Source: an uncultured Geobacteraceae bacterium
GTDB taxonomy: Bacteria > Desulfobacterota > Desulfuromonadia > Geobacterales > Pseudopelobacteraceae
Length of the DNA stretch: 6,383 nt
Reading direction: 5' to 3'
Assembly (NCBI GenBank): GCA_903879825.1
Contig: CAIRND010000267.1
Span: 1-6,383 of the forward strand
The notes beneath the pieces were generated by a model. That model did not search any database. It was not told the DNA's origin and was given only the letters and a program-made list of their open reading frames with translations. The position numbers were made by a program, and so were the translations under genes. Of this stretch, positions 1-5,845 are shown piece by piece; within the stretch, counting starts at the first letter, position 1; the number at the start of each line of letters is the position of its first letter.

Positions 1-196
1 AACGGACAAAGCCGGTTTCTCCGGCGAGGTTGACGATGGCGGTCGTAATGGCAGGGTGTTCGAGCAGTTTTTTTTCAAGAGTGTTGACGCAGGAAGCACA
101 GTGTAAGCCGCTCACGCCAAAATTCAGTTCGCCGTACGGTAAGGGATCAGAAGTGGTGCCTACGTCATCCGGGGTTGGGAGTATGTCCTCCCTCAC
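1..196 (-). CDS. Heavy-metal-associated (HMA) domain protein, probable N-terminus of a copper-type P-ATPase (partial)
   Basis: Only the first 65 codons are in the window; the gene continues past the left edge. Reading starts at a GTG at 196-194, preceded by an AGAGGT Shine-Dalgarno (205-210) with 8-nt spacing; no in-frame ATG is available. The first ~25 residues are acidic and proline-containing and look unstructured. They are followed by an HMA fold whose metal-binding loop reads G-L-H-C-A-S-C (residues 30-36, Cys33 and Cys36), then the alpha helix NTLEKKLLEHP and a beta strand ending at the edge. In this family the CxxC pair binds Cu(I) or another soft metal. Such domains occur at the N-terminus of metal-exporting P1B-type ATPases and as free chaperones. 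The extended leader favours the ATPase, but the ATPase core is not visible. It lies 12 nt downstream of the AI-2E-family gene, so it is probably the third gene of that operon. Confidence 0.75.
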   Translation of the reverse strand, partial: MREDILPTPDDVGTTSDPLPYGELNFGVSGLHCASCVNTLEKKLLEHPAITTAIVNLAGETGFVR

Positions 197-208
197 GAAA
201 AGTTACCT

Positions 209-1264
209 CTATTTGAAGTTGCCATGTACGAAATGTCCCCAGGTTATTTTGATGGCCGATGCGATGGGGAGAGCCAGCAGGATTCCCCAAAAGCCAAGAG
301 TTTCTCCGAGAGCCATAACCATGATGATTGTGACGAGCGGATTCAAGTTCATCGATTCCTTGAAGACCAGTGGTTTAATGACATATCCCTCGACAAAGTA
401 AATCATTGCGAAGGCAAAAGTAGTTTGACCGAGCATGGCAGCAGACTGGAATTTAAACCAGGCAAAAAAGAGGGCGGGGAGAGTCGCTAATATGACACCA
501 ATGAACGGCAGAATCGAGGCTGCACCCGCAAAAATGCCACAGAAAATCGGGTGAGGAATCCCGAGCGCAAAAAGTGCGATCGTCGCGAGCAGTGCCACTA
601 TTATGGACACTGCAACCTGGCCACGCAGGTAACCACCGATACTGTTGTTGACCTCATGGGCGATGTCGACAATCTGGGTGCGTCGACCGTCTGGAAGCCA
701 GGATACAATCGTATCGATGACAATTTGCTTGTAGTAGAGCATAAAGAACACCAGAATCGGTGAGAGAACGATGTTGAAGAGATTGAAAAAGATGCTGGTG
801 CCAAAATTATAGGCCCAAAAACCTGCTTTTTCGGCGGCGGTATCGATATTTCCGGAAGCCTTGTCGATCAGCCACTCTATTTCAACTGAACCATAGCGGT
901 CAGGTAAGCGGAGTTTCCAGTCCAGAGCGACCTGTTTTATCTTTTGGATGTAAGCCGGTAAATCCAGTACAAAAGCGTTCCAACTGATGGTGACCGCCGG
1001 TACGATAAACATCATGAAAAAAACGGTCAGAATCCCCAAAATTATGTAGAGAAGCCCCAGAGCGTAGAGTCGCTTAACATTACGTTTTTCAGCGATTACA
1101 AGAAGAGGATCAAGAAGGTAAGCGATAACCCAGGAAAGCAGAAAACATGAAATCGTGTGGCGTAGCGCGTAGCCGGCCGCTGCCATCATGCAGAACAGCA
1201 ATATTGTGGCAATAAACCGTCCGTAATCACTGCGTGGCGTATGAGCGTGGTGAGTGTGCTCCAT
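209..1264 (-). CDS. AI-2E family transporter (PerM/YdiK-like membrane protein)
   Basis: A 351-residue polytopic inner-membrane protein, the usual length for the AI-2E exporter family (PF01594). Hydrophobic segments lie at about residues 17-35, 38-56, 68-92, 155-178, 217-236, 238-268, 283-293 and 308-340. Family landmarks are YLRGQ (212-216), LPFIGVILATLPA (252-264), the YVIKPLVF stretch (294-301) and the C-terminal GETLGFWGILLALPIA (320-335). Family members have been linked to autoinducer-2 export or to Na+/H+ antiport, but for most the substrate is unknown, so the name should not be read as proof of quorum sensing. The N-terminus is histidine-rich (His3, 5, 6 and 8, sequence MEHTHHAH), which is notable next to a metal-binding-domain gene. 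The ATG at 1264 follows an AGGAGA-type Shine-Dalgarno that overlaps the stop codon of the upstream UPF0158 gene (8 nt between genes), indicating co-transcription and probably coupled translation. Confidence 0.88.
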   Translation of the reverse strand: MEHTHHAHTPRSDYGRFIATILLFCMMAAAGYALRHTISCFLLSWVIAYLLDPLLVIAEKRNVKRLYALGLLYIILGILTVFFMMFIVPAVTISWNAFVLDLPAYIQKIKQVALDWKLRLPDRYGSVEIEWLIDKASGNIDTAAEKAGFWAYNFGTSIFFNLFNIVLSPILVFFMLYYKQIVIDTIVSWLPDGRRTQIVDIAHEVNNSIGGYLRGQVAVSIIVALLATIALFALGIPHPIFCGIFAGAASILPFIGVILATLPALFFAWFKFQSAAMLGQTTFAFAMIYFVEGYVIKPLVFKESMNLNPLVTIIMVMALGETLGFWGILLALPIASAIKITWGHFVHGNFK

Positions 1265-1272
1265 GTTCTCTC

Positions 1273-1728
1273 CTAGAGGTGCTTCATGCCCTGCAATACC
1301 GTGTCAGCCGTGAACAGGTTGTTTTCTTCCATCCAGTTTTTAAGGCGATTGGAAAGAAATTGATCCTTTAACAACGCAAAGCGATCTTCTTCCTCTGGGT
1401 AGAACGAGAGAATGTCTTCGATTTTTCCGTACGGTTTTCTGCCAGCCAAAGAGTTGCGCAGCAGCTCTCTTAGCTCGGAGTCGGCTATTTGAGCGACAAA
1501 TTCCGTCACAATTTGTCGCTCGCTGCGATAGTCAAATGGAGGGATTTCCAGAAAACGTTCGACATTGCTGCTGAGTTGTTGTCGTACTTCATTGTTCTCT
1601 GATGAGGAGGGGACAGAGAATATTTCACCGGTCAGTCGGTCGAGATAGTACGCTTTATCAGGCTGACCGCTGGTAAATGCGCCGAGCAGATCTTCCCAGG
1701 AAATTTCAACACTATGAATTGTTGCCAT
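1273..1728 (-). CDS. UPF0158 family protein
   Basis: A soluble 151-residue protein of unknown function resembling the UPF0158 family (PF03682). Features typical of the family are the N-terminal ISWEDLLGAFTSG segment, the motif YYLDRLTGEIFSV, and a downstream FDYRSERQIVTEFV stretch followed by acidic helices. There is no signal peptide, membrane segment or cysteine. I start it at the ATG at 1728 because a strong AGGAGAG (1734-1740) sits 5 nt upstream. An in-frame ATG at 1749 would add seven residues, but it would place that Shine-Dalgarno inside the coding region. It is first in the run leading to the AI-2E and HMA genes and is divergent from the LpxH-like gene. I could not identify a convincing promoter for it in 1750-1824. 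The function is not known and the neighbourhood does not settle it. Confidence 0.8.
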   Translation of the reverse strand: MATIHSVEISWEDLLGAFTSGQPDKAYYLDRLTGEIFSVPSSSENNEVRQQLSSNVERFLEIPPFDYRSERQIVTEFVAQIADSELRELLRNSLAGRKPYGKIEDILSFYPEEEDRFALLKDQFLSNRLKNWMEENNLFTADTVLQGMKHL

Positions 1729-1733
1729 TGAGT

Positions 1734-1740
1734 CTCTCCT
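1734..1740 (-). promoter_or_regulatory. Shine-Dalgarno deciding the UPF0158 start
   Basis: AGGAGAG on the minus strand, 5 nt before the ATG at 1728. It supports this start over the upstream in-frame ATG at 1749. Confidence 0.75.
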
Positions 1741-1787
1741 CATCCCCATTCCATGTATGATTAAAAAGGGGGAGTGTTTTCTTCTTG

Positions 1788-1817
1788 TTGACTTTTTACT
1801 GGTGATCGAAGCACAAT
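1788..1817 (+). promoter_or_regulatory. Candidate sigma70 promoter for the LpxH-like gene
   Basis: A -35-like TTGACT (1788-1793, 5 of 6 to consensus) is followed after 18 bp by CACAAT (1812-1817, 4 of 6). Transcription would start about 7 nt downstream, near 1824, immediately before the ATG at 1825. No Shine-Dalgarno is visible before that ATG, so the promoter position and the missing ribosome site are consistent with a leaderless mRNA. This is inference from motif matching; the -10 is mediocre. Confidence 0.45.
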
Positions 1818-1824
1818 CTGCGCC

Positions 1825-2556
1825 ATGAGAACCATTTTTTTAGCTGATGCCCATCTTATGTCGCCGGACGACGCCAACTACCGGCAGTTACTTCGTTTTC
1901 TACATTCGCTGGAGGGCGAGCTGGACACCCTTTATATTATGGGTGACCTGTTCGACTTCTGGTTAGGGTTCCCATCACACCCGTTTACCCAATACGACGC
2001 TGTACTTGATGCCTTGGAGCGCCTGGTTGTGCGCGGCTGCAGACTGGTCTATTTTGAAGGGAATCACGATTTTCACCTGGGACCGATATTTTCTCAGCGC
2101 CTTAGAGCCGAGGTTCATTCCGGTCCTGCCATCGAATGCCTGCACGGCAAGAGGCTTTATCTGTGTCACGGTGATCAAATTAATAGAGAAGACCGCCTCT
2201 ATCGTCTGCTGCGAAATCTGCTCCGCTCAAGTCCGGTGGCTGCCAGCATCAGACATTTCCCCCCGTCATGGGCGGAAAAAATAAAAGTAAGCCTGCAGAA
2301 ACAAAGTCAGGCGGGCTACGTTATGAAATCAGCCCGTTGGGACTACCGTAAGATCATTCTTGATTTTGCCCGCACTCTCCAACAACAGGGGTGTGACGGA
2401 CTGGTCACCGGCCACTTTCATCTGGCACTGCGGGAAGACATCCCGGGACCACCTTTTGCCGTTTTGTCTCTTGGAGACTGGATGGGGCAACTCACATACG
2501 GCGAAATGCTGGATGGAGAGTTACGGCTAATGACGTATTGCGAGCAGTCATCGTAG
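1825..2556 (+). CDS. lpxH: LpxH-like metallophosphoesterase (probable UDP-2,3-diacylglucosamine diphosphatase)
   Basis: A 243-residue cytosolic or membrane-peripheral calcineurin-like phosphoesterase, the normal size for LpxH. LpxH cleaves UDP-2,3-diacylglucosamine to lipid X and UMP in lipid A synthesis. The dinuclear-metal ligands are all in place: Asp8 and His10 (LADAHL), Asp41 (MGDLFDFW), Asn80 (GNHDF), His115 (LCHGDQ), and His197 and His199 (TGHFHL). The GDLFDFWLG stretch and the C-terminal LSLGDW (215-219) are LpxH-like, and the helical region at ~125-175 matches the lid insertion of that family. One departure: beta- and gamma-proteobacterial LpxH typically has GNRD, whereas this protein has GNHD (His81), as in the less-defined LpxH2-like relatives. 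Membership of the phosphoesterase family is secure; the exact substrate is less so. The ATG at 1825 is the only plausible start, since the frame hits a stop at 1789-1791. It is convergent with the PBP gene, 47 nt apart. Confidence 0.78.
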   Translation: MRTIFLADAHLMSPDDANYRQLLRFLHSLEGELDTLYIMGDLFDFWLGFPSHPFTQYDAVLDALERLVVRGCRLVYFEGNHDFHLGPIFSQRLRAEVHSGPAIECLHGKRLYLCHGDQINREDRLYRLLRNLLRSSPVAASIRHFPPSWAEKIKVSLQKQSQAGYVMKSARWDYRKIILDFARTLQQQGCDGLVTGHFHLALREDIPGPPFAVLSLGDWMGQLTYGEMLDGELRLMTYCEQSS

Positions 2557-2603
2557 AGGTCTTCGAAACTCTTGCGGTGACAACTCTATTTTGATATCAG
2601 CAC

Positions 2604-3995
2604 TTAGCGTCTGAAAAACTCTTCCAATGCAAGCTCTCCAACCTGGGATGCCTTGATTTTCCACTTATCAGGATTAATAACCAGAGCAACCAGCGCGATA
2701 CGGGGGTTCTGTATCGGTGCAAAAGCGGCAAACCACGAGTAGTGCCCCTTGGGATCTGTGCCGTCGATAGATCCTGTTTTTGCCGCGACCTGAACATTCA
2801 ACCGCAGACGACCCCTGCGGTCGTGAAACGCTTTACGGGAGGTACCGGTCAGTACGGTGCTGGAAAGCATCCGTGCTAATGACGCCGATGTTTCCGGTGT
2901 GACAAGGCGACGCAGTTCGCGTGGCGTAAAAGTTTCTTTTTCAAGACCCTGCTCATCAACGATGCTGCTTGTCAGTCCCGGGGCCATCATTGCCCCGCCA
3001 TTGGCTATTGCCGACATGATCACCGCTGCATGGAGAGGAGAGATTTTGACTTCATGATCCAGTCCCGCTCCCATAAGCCTTAGGCCATGATTGCTGACCG
3101 GTTCTCCAGCTCGACTTGGCTTAGCCGGAATACCAGGCAGAAGTTCCTGGTTGAAGCCAAAGCGGGCTACCGATTCCATTACTGACGATTTCCCCACAAT
3201 GTCGCTTGCCATTCGTCCATAAAACGGATTGATCGACTTACCCATGGCATGAGTGGCATCCATACGATTGTTCCTGCCGCGAGGGCTTATGTCCCAGTAA
3301 CGCGGGTTCTCGGAATATGAACCGCCACGAAATTCAATGACAGATTCAGGAGTAATTTTACGACTTTCAAGAGCTGCAGATGCGGTGATAATTTTGAACA
3401 GTGAGGCCATGGGGTACAGGTCACAGGCTGAACCCTTTGCCCAGTTTGGATCAACGGATGAATAGGCGGTCATGCCGAGAATGCGGCCTGAAACCGGTTC
3501 AATTGCAACAAAAACGCCGTATGGCACCCGACTCTTTGCCAGAAAGTCATAAACTTTTCGCTGGACGTCGCCTTGAATGGTGTAAATATGCCGCATCCCT
3601 TCAGGTGTCCGGGCAGTAAGGAGCGGACCGTTGGCTTCTGCTGTTGCAAGCAGATCACGAGCAGCTTCGAACCGGCTGACTGTGACGGGCGGTTTAGCTG
3701 CTTCAGCCGTTTTAGGGGCGGGTGTGGTAAACGAGGCGGCAATTCGGGTCCAGAGATGTGACCCGGACAACGTCGTCTGTCGAAACGCCAGAACGCAGAG
3801 GGGCGCAAGTGCGAGAATAATGGCAATAGACAGCAGTGCCAGCTTCAGTTGGCGGAGTCGTTTCCCCTTTGGCAGGAACCGACTGGGGCTCACAGGCTCA
3901 CCCGCCGGTTTACTCCGCCGGTTTTTTGAGCCATCGCCCGAAAAACCAAAAACTGAAGCTGATTTTTTTTTCGATAAATGTTTGAGATCCTGCAT
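2604..3995 (-). CDS. Penicillin-binding protein, transpeptidase domain only, membrane-anchored
   Basis: A 463-residue D,D-transpeptidase-type protein that would cross-link peptidoglycan in the periplasm. It has a basic, serine-rich cytoplasmic tail (~1-48), one transmembrane anchor (~50-71), a proline/alanine linker (~90-105) and a catalytic domain (~155-460). All three penicillin-binding motifs are present: SxxK as Ser198-Leu-Phe-Lys201 (nucleophile Ser198), SxN as Ser254-Ile-Asn256, and KTG(S) as Lys406-Thr-Gly-Ser409. It lacks both a glycosyltransferase domain (so it is not class A) and the usual N-terminal dimerisation domain of PBP2/FtsI-type class B proteins, since only ~85 residues separate the anchor from the catalytic fold. 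It therefore resembles short class-B-like PBPs, and I do not assign a gene symbol. A run of nine A residues encodes Lys9-Lys11 near the start. It has its own promoter (4024-4053), with a weak GGGA ribosome site before the ATG at 3995. The terminus ends 47 nt from the convergent lpxH-like gene. Confidence 0.88.
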   Translation of the reverse strand: MQDLKHLSKKKSASVFGFSGDGSKNRRSKPAGEPVSPSRFLPKGKRLRQLKLALLSIAIILALAPLCVLAFRQTTLSGSHLWTRIAASFTTPAPKTAEAAKPPVTVSRFEAARDLLATAEANGPLLTARTPEGMRHIYTIQGDVQRKVYDFLAKSRVPYGVFVAIEPVSGRILGMTAYSSVDPNWAKGSACDLYPMASLFKIITASAALESRKITPESVIEFRGGSYSENPRYWDISPRGRNNRMDATHAMGKSINPFYGRMASDIVGKSSVMESVARFGFNQELLPGIPAKPSRAGEPVSNHGLRLMGAGLDHEVKISPLHAAVIMSAIANGGAMMAPGLTSSIVDEQGLEKETFTPRELRRLVTPETSASLARMLSSTVLTGTSRKAFHDRRGRLRLNVQVAAKTGSIDGTDPKGHYSWFAAFAPIQNPRIALVALVINPDKWKIKASQVGELALEEFFRR

Positions 3996-4023
3996 GATGT
4001 CCCGAAATGAAAGTGATGGTTTG

Positions 4024-4053
4024 AGTATATCTGCAAGCGTTCGGTGTTGTCAA
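4024..4053 (-). promoter_or_regulatory. Strong sigma70-like promoter for the PBP gene
   Basis: On the minus strand, a perfect -35 TTGACA (4048-4053) and a -10 TATACT (4024-4029, 5 of 6) are separated by 18 bp. The predicted start is near 4017, giving a leader of about 21 nt to the ATG at 3995. The -35 sits inside small dyads (GTTG-A-CAAC, and GTTCG-N10-CGAAC), so a repressor or activator could bind here. The promoter lies in the 97-nt gap downstream of the LOG gene, showing that the PBP gene can be expressed independently of it. Confidence 0.7.
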
Positions 4054-4090
4054 CGAACCAGGTGGCTGGCACTACTGCAAAAAAACTATT

Positions 4091-5128
4091 TCACGTGCGC
4101 CAGAACGAGTTGATGCGGTTTATGAAGGCAATTAGCAGGCCATAGTGATGATGGTCGAACAACAGAGAAATGCGCGGAAGATGGGCAAGGTCAGGCTCAT
4201 CGATCTCTTCCGGGAATGCCTCACAGCAACGAATATGATCCCCGTTTTTGATTAGTCCGGGAAACTCTTTTGTCAGTGTCTCAATGTGCTCGACTGAAAG
4301 CGTTTTTGATAGGCGTATAACCAGCCGGTTTTCAATAAAACGCAGGGAATGATAGGTGCTGTAGAAGGTTTCGATGACGTCGAGCGCCTCCTGCTCGCTT
4401 CTGGTGACGGTGAAAAGTGAAAAATCTTCCCCTGAAATGAACCCTTTCACCAGAAGGCTCTCTTTTACAAAATTGAAAAACTGCTCCCAATACCCATCAT
4501 GGTCATCCATGAGAATCAGGGGCTTGGGAGAAGTTTTGCCGGTCTGTATCAGCGTGAAAACCTCCATCGCTTCGTCCAGCGTGCCAAATCCACCGGGGAA
4601 AACAACTATTGCATCAGCCTCTTTAACAAAGGCAACCTTACGATTAAAAAAGTATTTGTATGTTACGAGTCGTGGATTACGGTACATGATCGGATTTGGT
4701 TTTTGTTCAAATGGCAGTCGGATATTGACAGCAAAGGAGTTTTCACTTCCCGCCCCTTCATTGCCAGCCTGCATGATGCCGGGGCCCCCCCCCGTAATTA
4801 CCATATAATCGTTTTCAGCAAGGCTACGACTGAATCGTACGCATTTCTTGTACATTTCATCTGTTTCTTCCGTACGAGCCGACCCAAAGATAGTCACCTT
4901 TTTGCGATGACGATACGGGCCGAAAACCTTCGCTGTGTAGCGCATTTCGCGCAGTGTGCGGTTGATCAATTTTAAATCTGCCAGATAATCGACATCCTGA
5001 CCGATTTTAAGTGTGGCAAGTATCATCTCTTTGATGATGGCAGGATGATGAATGCCGCCGGATTCTTCGATCAACCGGTTGATAGTGTCATCAATTGGCT
5101 GGTTGCTTTTGGAAAAACTCAATTCCAT
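4091..5128 (-). CDS. LOG family protein (TIGR00730-type Rossmann fold, long form)
   Basis: A soluble 345-residue protein with a LOG ('lysine decarboxylase-like') Rossmann core at about residues 75-255. Signature motifs are GSAR (82-85), the glycine-rich nucleotide loop GGGPGIM (113-119), an Arg-Lys pair in FFNRKVAF (163-164), and PGGFGTLDE (178-186). In characterised relatives these residues form the active site of a nucleoside-5'-monophosphate phosphoribohydrolase, which releases the base from nucleotides such as cytokinin precursors or AMP/IMP. True lysine decarboxylase activity is not expected. Classical LOG proteins are about 180-200 residues, so this one carries an N-terminal helical extension of about 75 residues and a C-terminal extension of about 90 residues ending in an acidic-to-histidine segment (FDHHHYG). 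The start is the ATG at 5128, supported by AGAAGG (5137-5142) 8 nt upstream; in-frame starts at 5155 (ATG) and 5185 (GTG) lack comparable sites. The GGGPG loop is encoded by a G9 tract. It is divergent from mglB. Confidence 0.87.
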   Translation of the reverse strand: MELSFSKSNQPIDDTINRLIEESGGIHHPAIIKEMILATLKIGQDVDYLADLKLINRTLREMRYTAKVFGPYRHRKKVTIFGSARTEETDEMYKKCVRFSRSLAENDYMVITGGGPGIMQAGNEGAGSENSFAVNIRLPFEQKPNPIMYRNPRLVTYKYFFNRKVAFVKEADAIVVFPGGFGTLDEAMEVFTLIQTGKTSPKPLILMDDHDGYWEQFFNFVKESLLVKGFISGEDFSLFTVTRSEQEALDVIETFYSTYHSLRFIENRLVIRLSKTLSVEHIETLTKEFPGLIKNGDHIRCCEAFPEEIDEPDLAHLPRISLLFDHHHYGLLIAFINRINSFWRT

Positions 5129-5136
5129 AATGTACG

Positions 5137-5142
5137 CCTTCT
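5137..5142 (-). promoter_or_regulatory. Shine-Dalgarno deciding the LOG start
   Basis: AGAAGG on the minus strand, 8 nt before the ATG at 5128. It favours this start over in-frame alternatives at 5155 and 5185. Confidence 0.65.
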
Positions 5143-5208
5143 GTGAGGGTGTCATTGTGCTGTTACGAGCGCAGCAAGGTATCACAGGCTACTCGGTAAA
5201 GCAAATAG

Positions 5209-5228
5209 CTGATTACCTCTGCAATCAG
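5209..5228. repeat. Inverted repeat in the divergent LOG/mglB control region
   Basis: CTGATT (5209-5214) and AATCAG (5223-5228) form perfect 6-bp arms around 8 bp. The centre is about 30 bp upstream of the mglB -35 element, a suitable place for an activator or a shared operator. It could be chance; a 6-bp dyad is short. Confidence 0.3.
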
Positions 5229-5248
5229 TCGCAGTGGGTCGAATAAGC

Positions 5249-5277
5249 TTGAAAGCACAGTACAGGTTTGCTATAGA
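5249..5277 (+). promoter_or_regulatory. Candidate sigma70 promoter for mglB(A)
   Basis: A -35-like TTGAAA (5249-5254, 5 of 6) and a -10-like TATAGA (5272-5277, 4 of 6) are spaced by 17 bp. The expected start is near 5284, giving a leader of about 60 nt before the ATG at 5345. The leader contains a small CGTG-TTT-CACG hairpin (5294-5304) and the GGGAG ribosome site at 5333-5337, 7 nt before the ATG. No comparably good promoter is evident for the divergent LOG gene. Confidence 0.6.
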
Positions 5278-5344
5278 AATCGAGGTATTTTATCGTGTTT
5301 CACGCTGAGAACGTAAGTAGTGCCGCCAGGCAGGGAGACAGCGC

Positions 5345-5836
5345 ATGTCTAATCCAACGCTGATCATGTACGATGAAGAATTCCAGGAACTCAATGATGT
5401 TATTGGCCGTTTGCTGAAAGAGGCCAATGCCAGGGTGATTTTTCTTGTTGATAAAAATGGGCAGCTTATCTCCGGCGTCGGTGAAACTGACCGTTTTGAC
5501 ACAACATCGCTCGCCTCTTTGACAGCGGGAAATATTGCTGCCACAGGCGGACTGGCTAAGTTGATCGGCGAAAAAGAATTTTCCATTCTCTTTCACGAAG
5601 GAGAAAAGGACAATCTCCATATTTCCATAGTTGGCGGCAGAATAATCCTGGTTGTTCTGTTTGATGCACAGTCATCTCTCGGCCTTGTTCGTTTGCGTGT
5701 GAAAAAAGCATCTGAAGAACTTTCGGCCATTTTTGAAAAATTGATGAAAAAGTCGGAGGAACGTGAAAAGCGTGGGTCTTCCGACTTTCCTTTCGCTGAA
5801 ATTACTGATGACGATATCGATAATCTTTTTAGCTAA
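5345..5836 (+). CDS. mglB: MglB, Roadblock/LC7 GTPase-activating protein
   Basis: A 163-residue cytosolic protein matching Myxococcus-type MglB (about 160 residues) along its whole length. The Roadblock/LC7 domain spans about 9-120, with typical stretches FLVDKNGQLIS (33-43), DTTSLASLTAGN (52-63) and SSLGLVRLRVKKA (110-122). The acidic tail FAEITDDDIDNLFS (150-163) corresponds to the C-terminal segment that contacts MglA in the known complex. MglB dimers bind MglA-GTP, stimulate its hydrolysis and modulate nucleotide exchange. In Myxococcus this keeps active MglA at the leading pole and so sets the direction of type IV pilus and gliding motility. The ATG at 5345 has a good GGGAG site, and a promoter lies about 70 nt upstream. 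It precedes mglA in the same orientation, as is usual for the pair. A charged Lys/Glu-rich linker (~134-145) lies between the fold and the tail. Confidence 0.93.
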   Translation: MSNPTLIMYDEEFQELNDVIGRLLKEANARVIFLVDKNGQLISGVGETDRFDTTSLASLTAGNIAATGGLAKLIGEKEFSILFHEGEKDNLHISIVGGRIILVVLFDAQSSLGLVRLRVKKASEELSAIFEKLMKKSEEREKRGSSDFPFAEITDDDIDNLFS

Positions 5837-5845
5837 ATTAATTCG

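Noticed and set aside
30..490. Plus-strand open frames over the HMA and AI-2E gene ends
   Set aside because: They are antisense to genes with recognisable domains and good ribosome sites.
1750..1824. Promoter for the UPF0158 operon on the minus strand
   Set aside because: A TTTAAT-like -10 is present, but no acceptable -35 lies 16-18 bp upstream, so I did not list it even though a promoter must exist nearby.
2557..2603. Possible bidirectional terminator between the convergent lpxH-like and PBP genes
   Set aside because: The AGAG/CTCT pairing is only 4 bp with mismatches and there is no proper U-tract, so a terminator cannot be supported. The AACTCT direct repeat there is too short to mean much.
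4064..4080. TGGCAC...TGC resembling a sigma54 -24/-12 promoter
   Set aside because: Only 7 nt separate GG from GC, whereas sigma54 needs 10. No gene starts suitably downstream on that strand.
4081..4088. T-rich run just after the LOG stop (minus strand) as an intrinsic terminator
   Set aside because: No GC-rich stem precedes the T7 run on the minus strand; the nearest palindrome is only CACGTG.
3631..4113. A 160-codon plus-strand open frame opposite the PBP 5' end
   Set aside because: It lies antisense to the PBP N-terminus and its promoter, and its translation resembles no family and is low-complexity Ser/Arg-rich. The PBP on the other strand has clear catalytic motifs.
4374..4975. Two plus-strand open frames (144 and 158 codons) opposite the LOG gene
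   Set aside because: Both are shadows of the LOG coding strand, have no ribosome site and show no recognisable domain.
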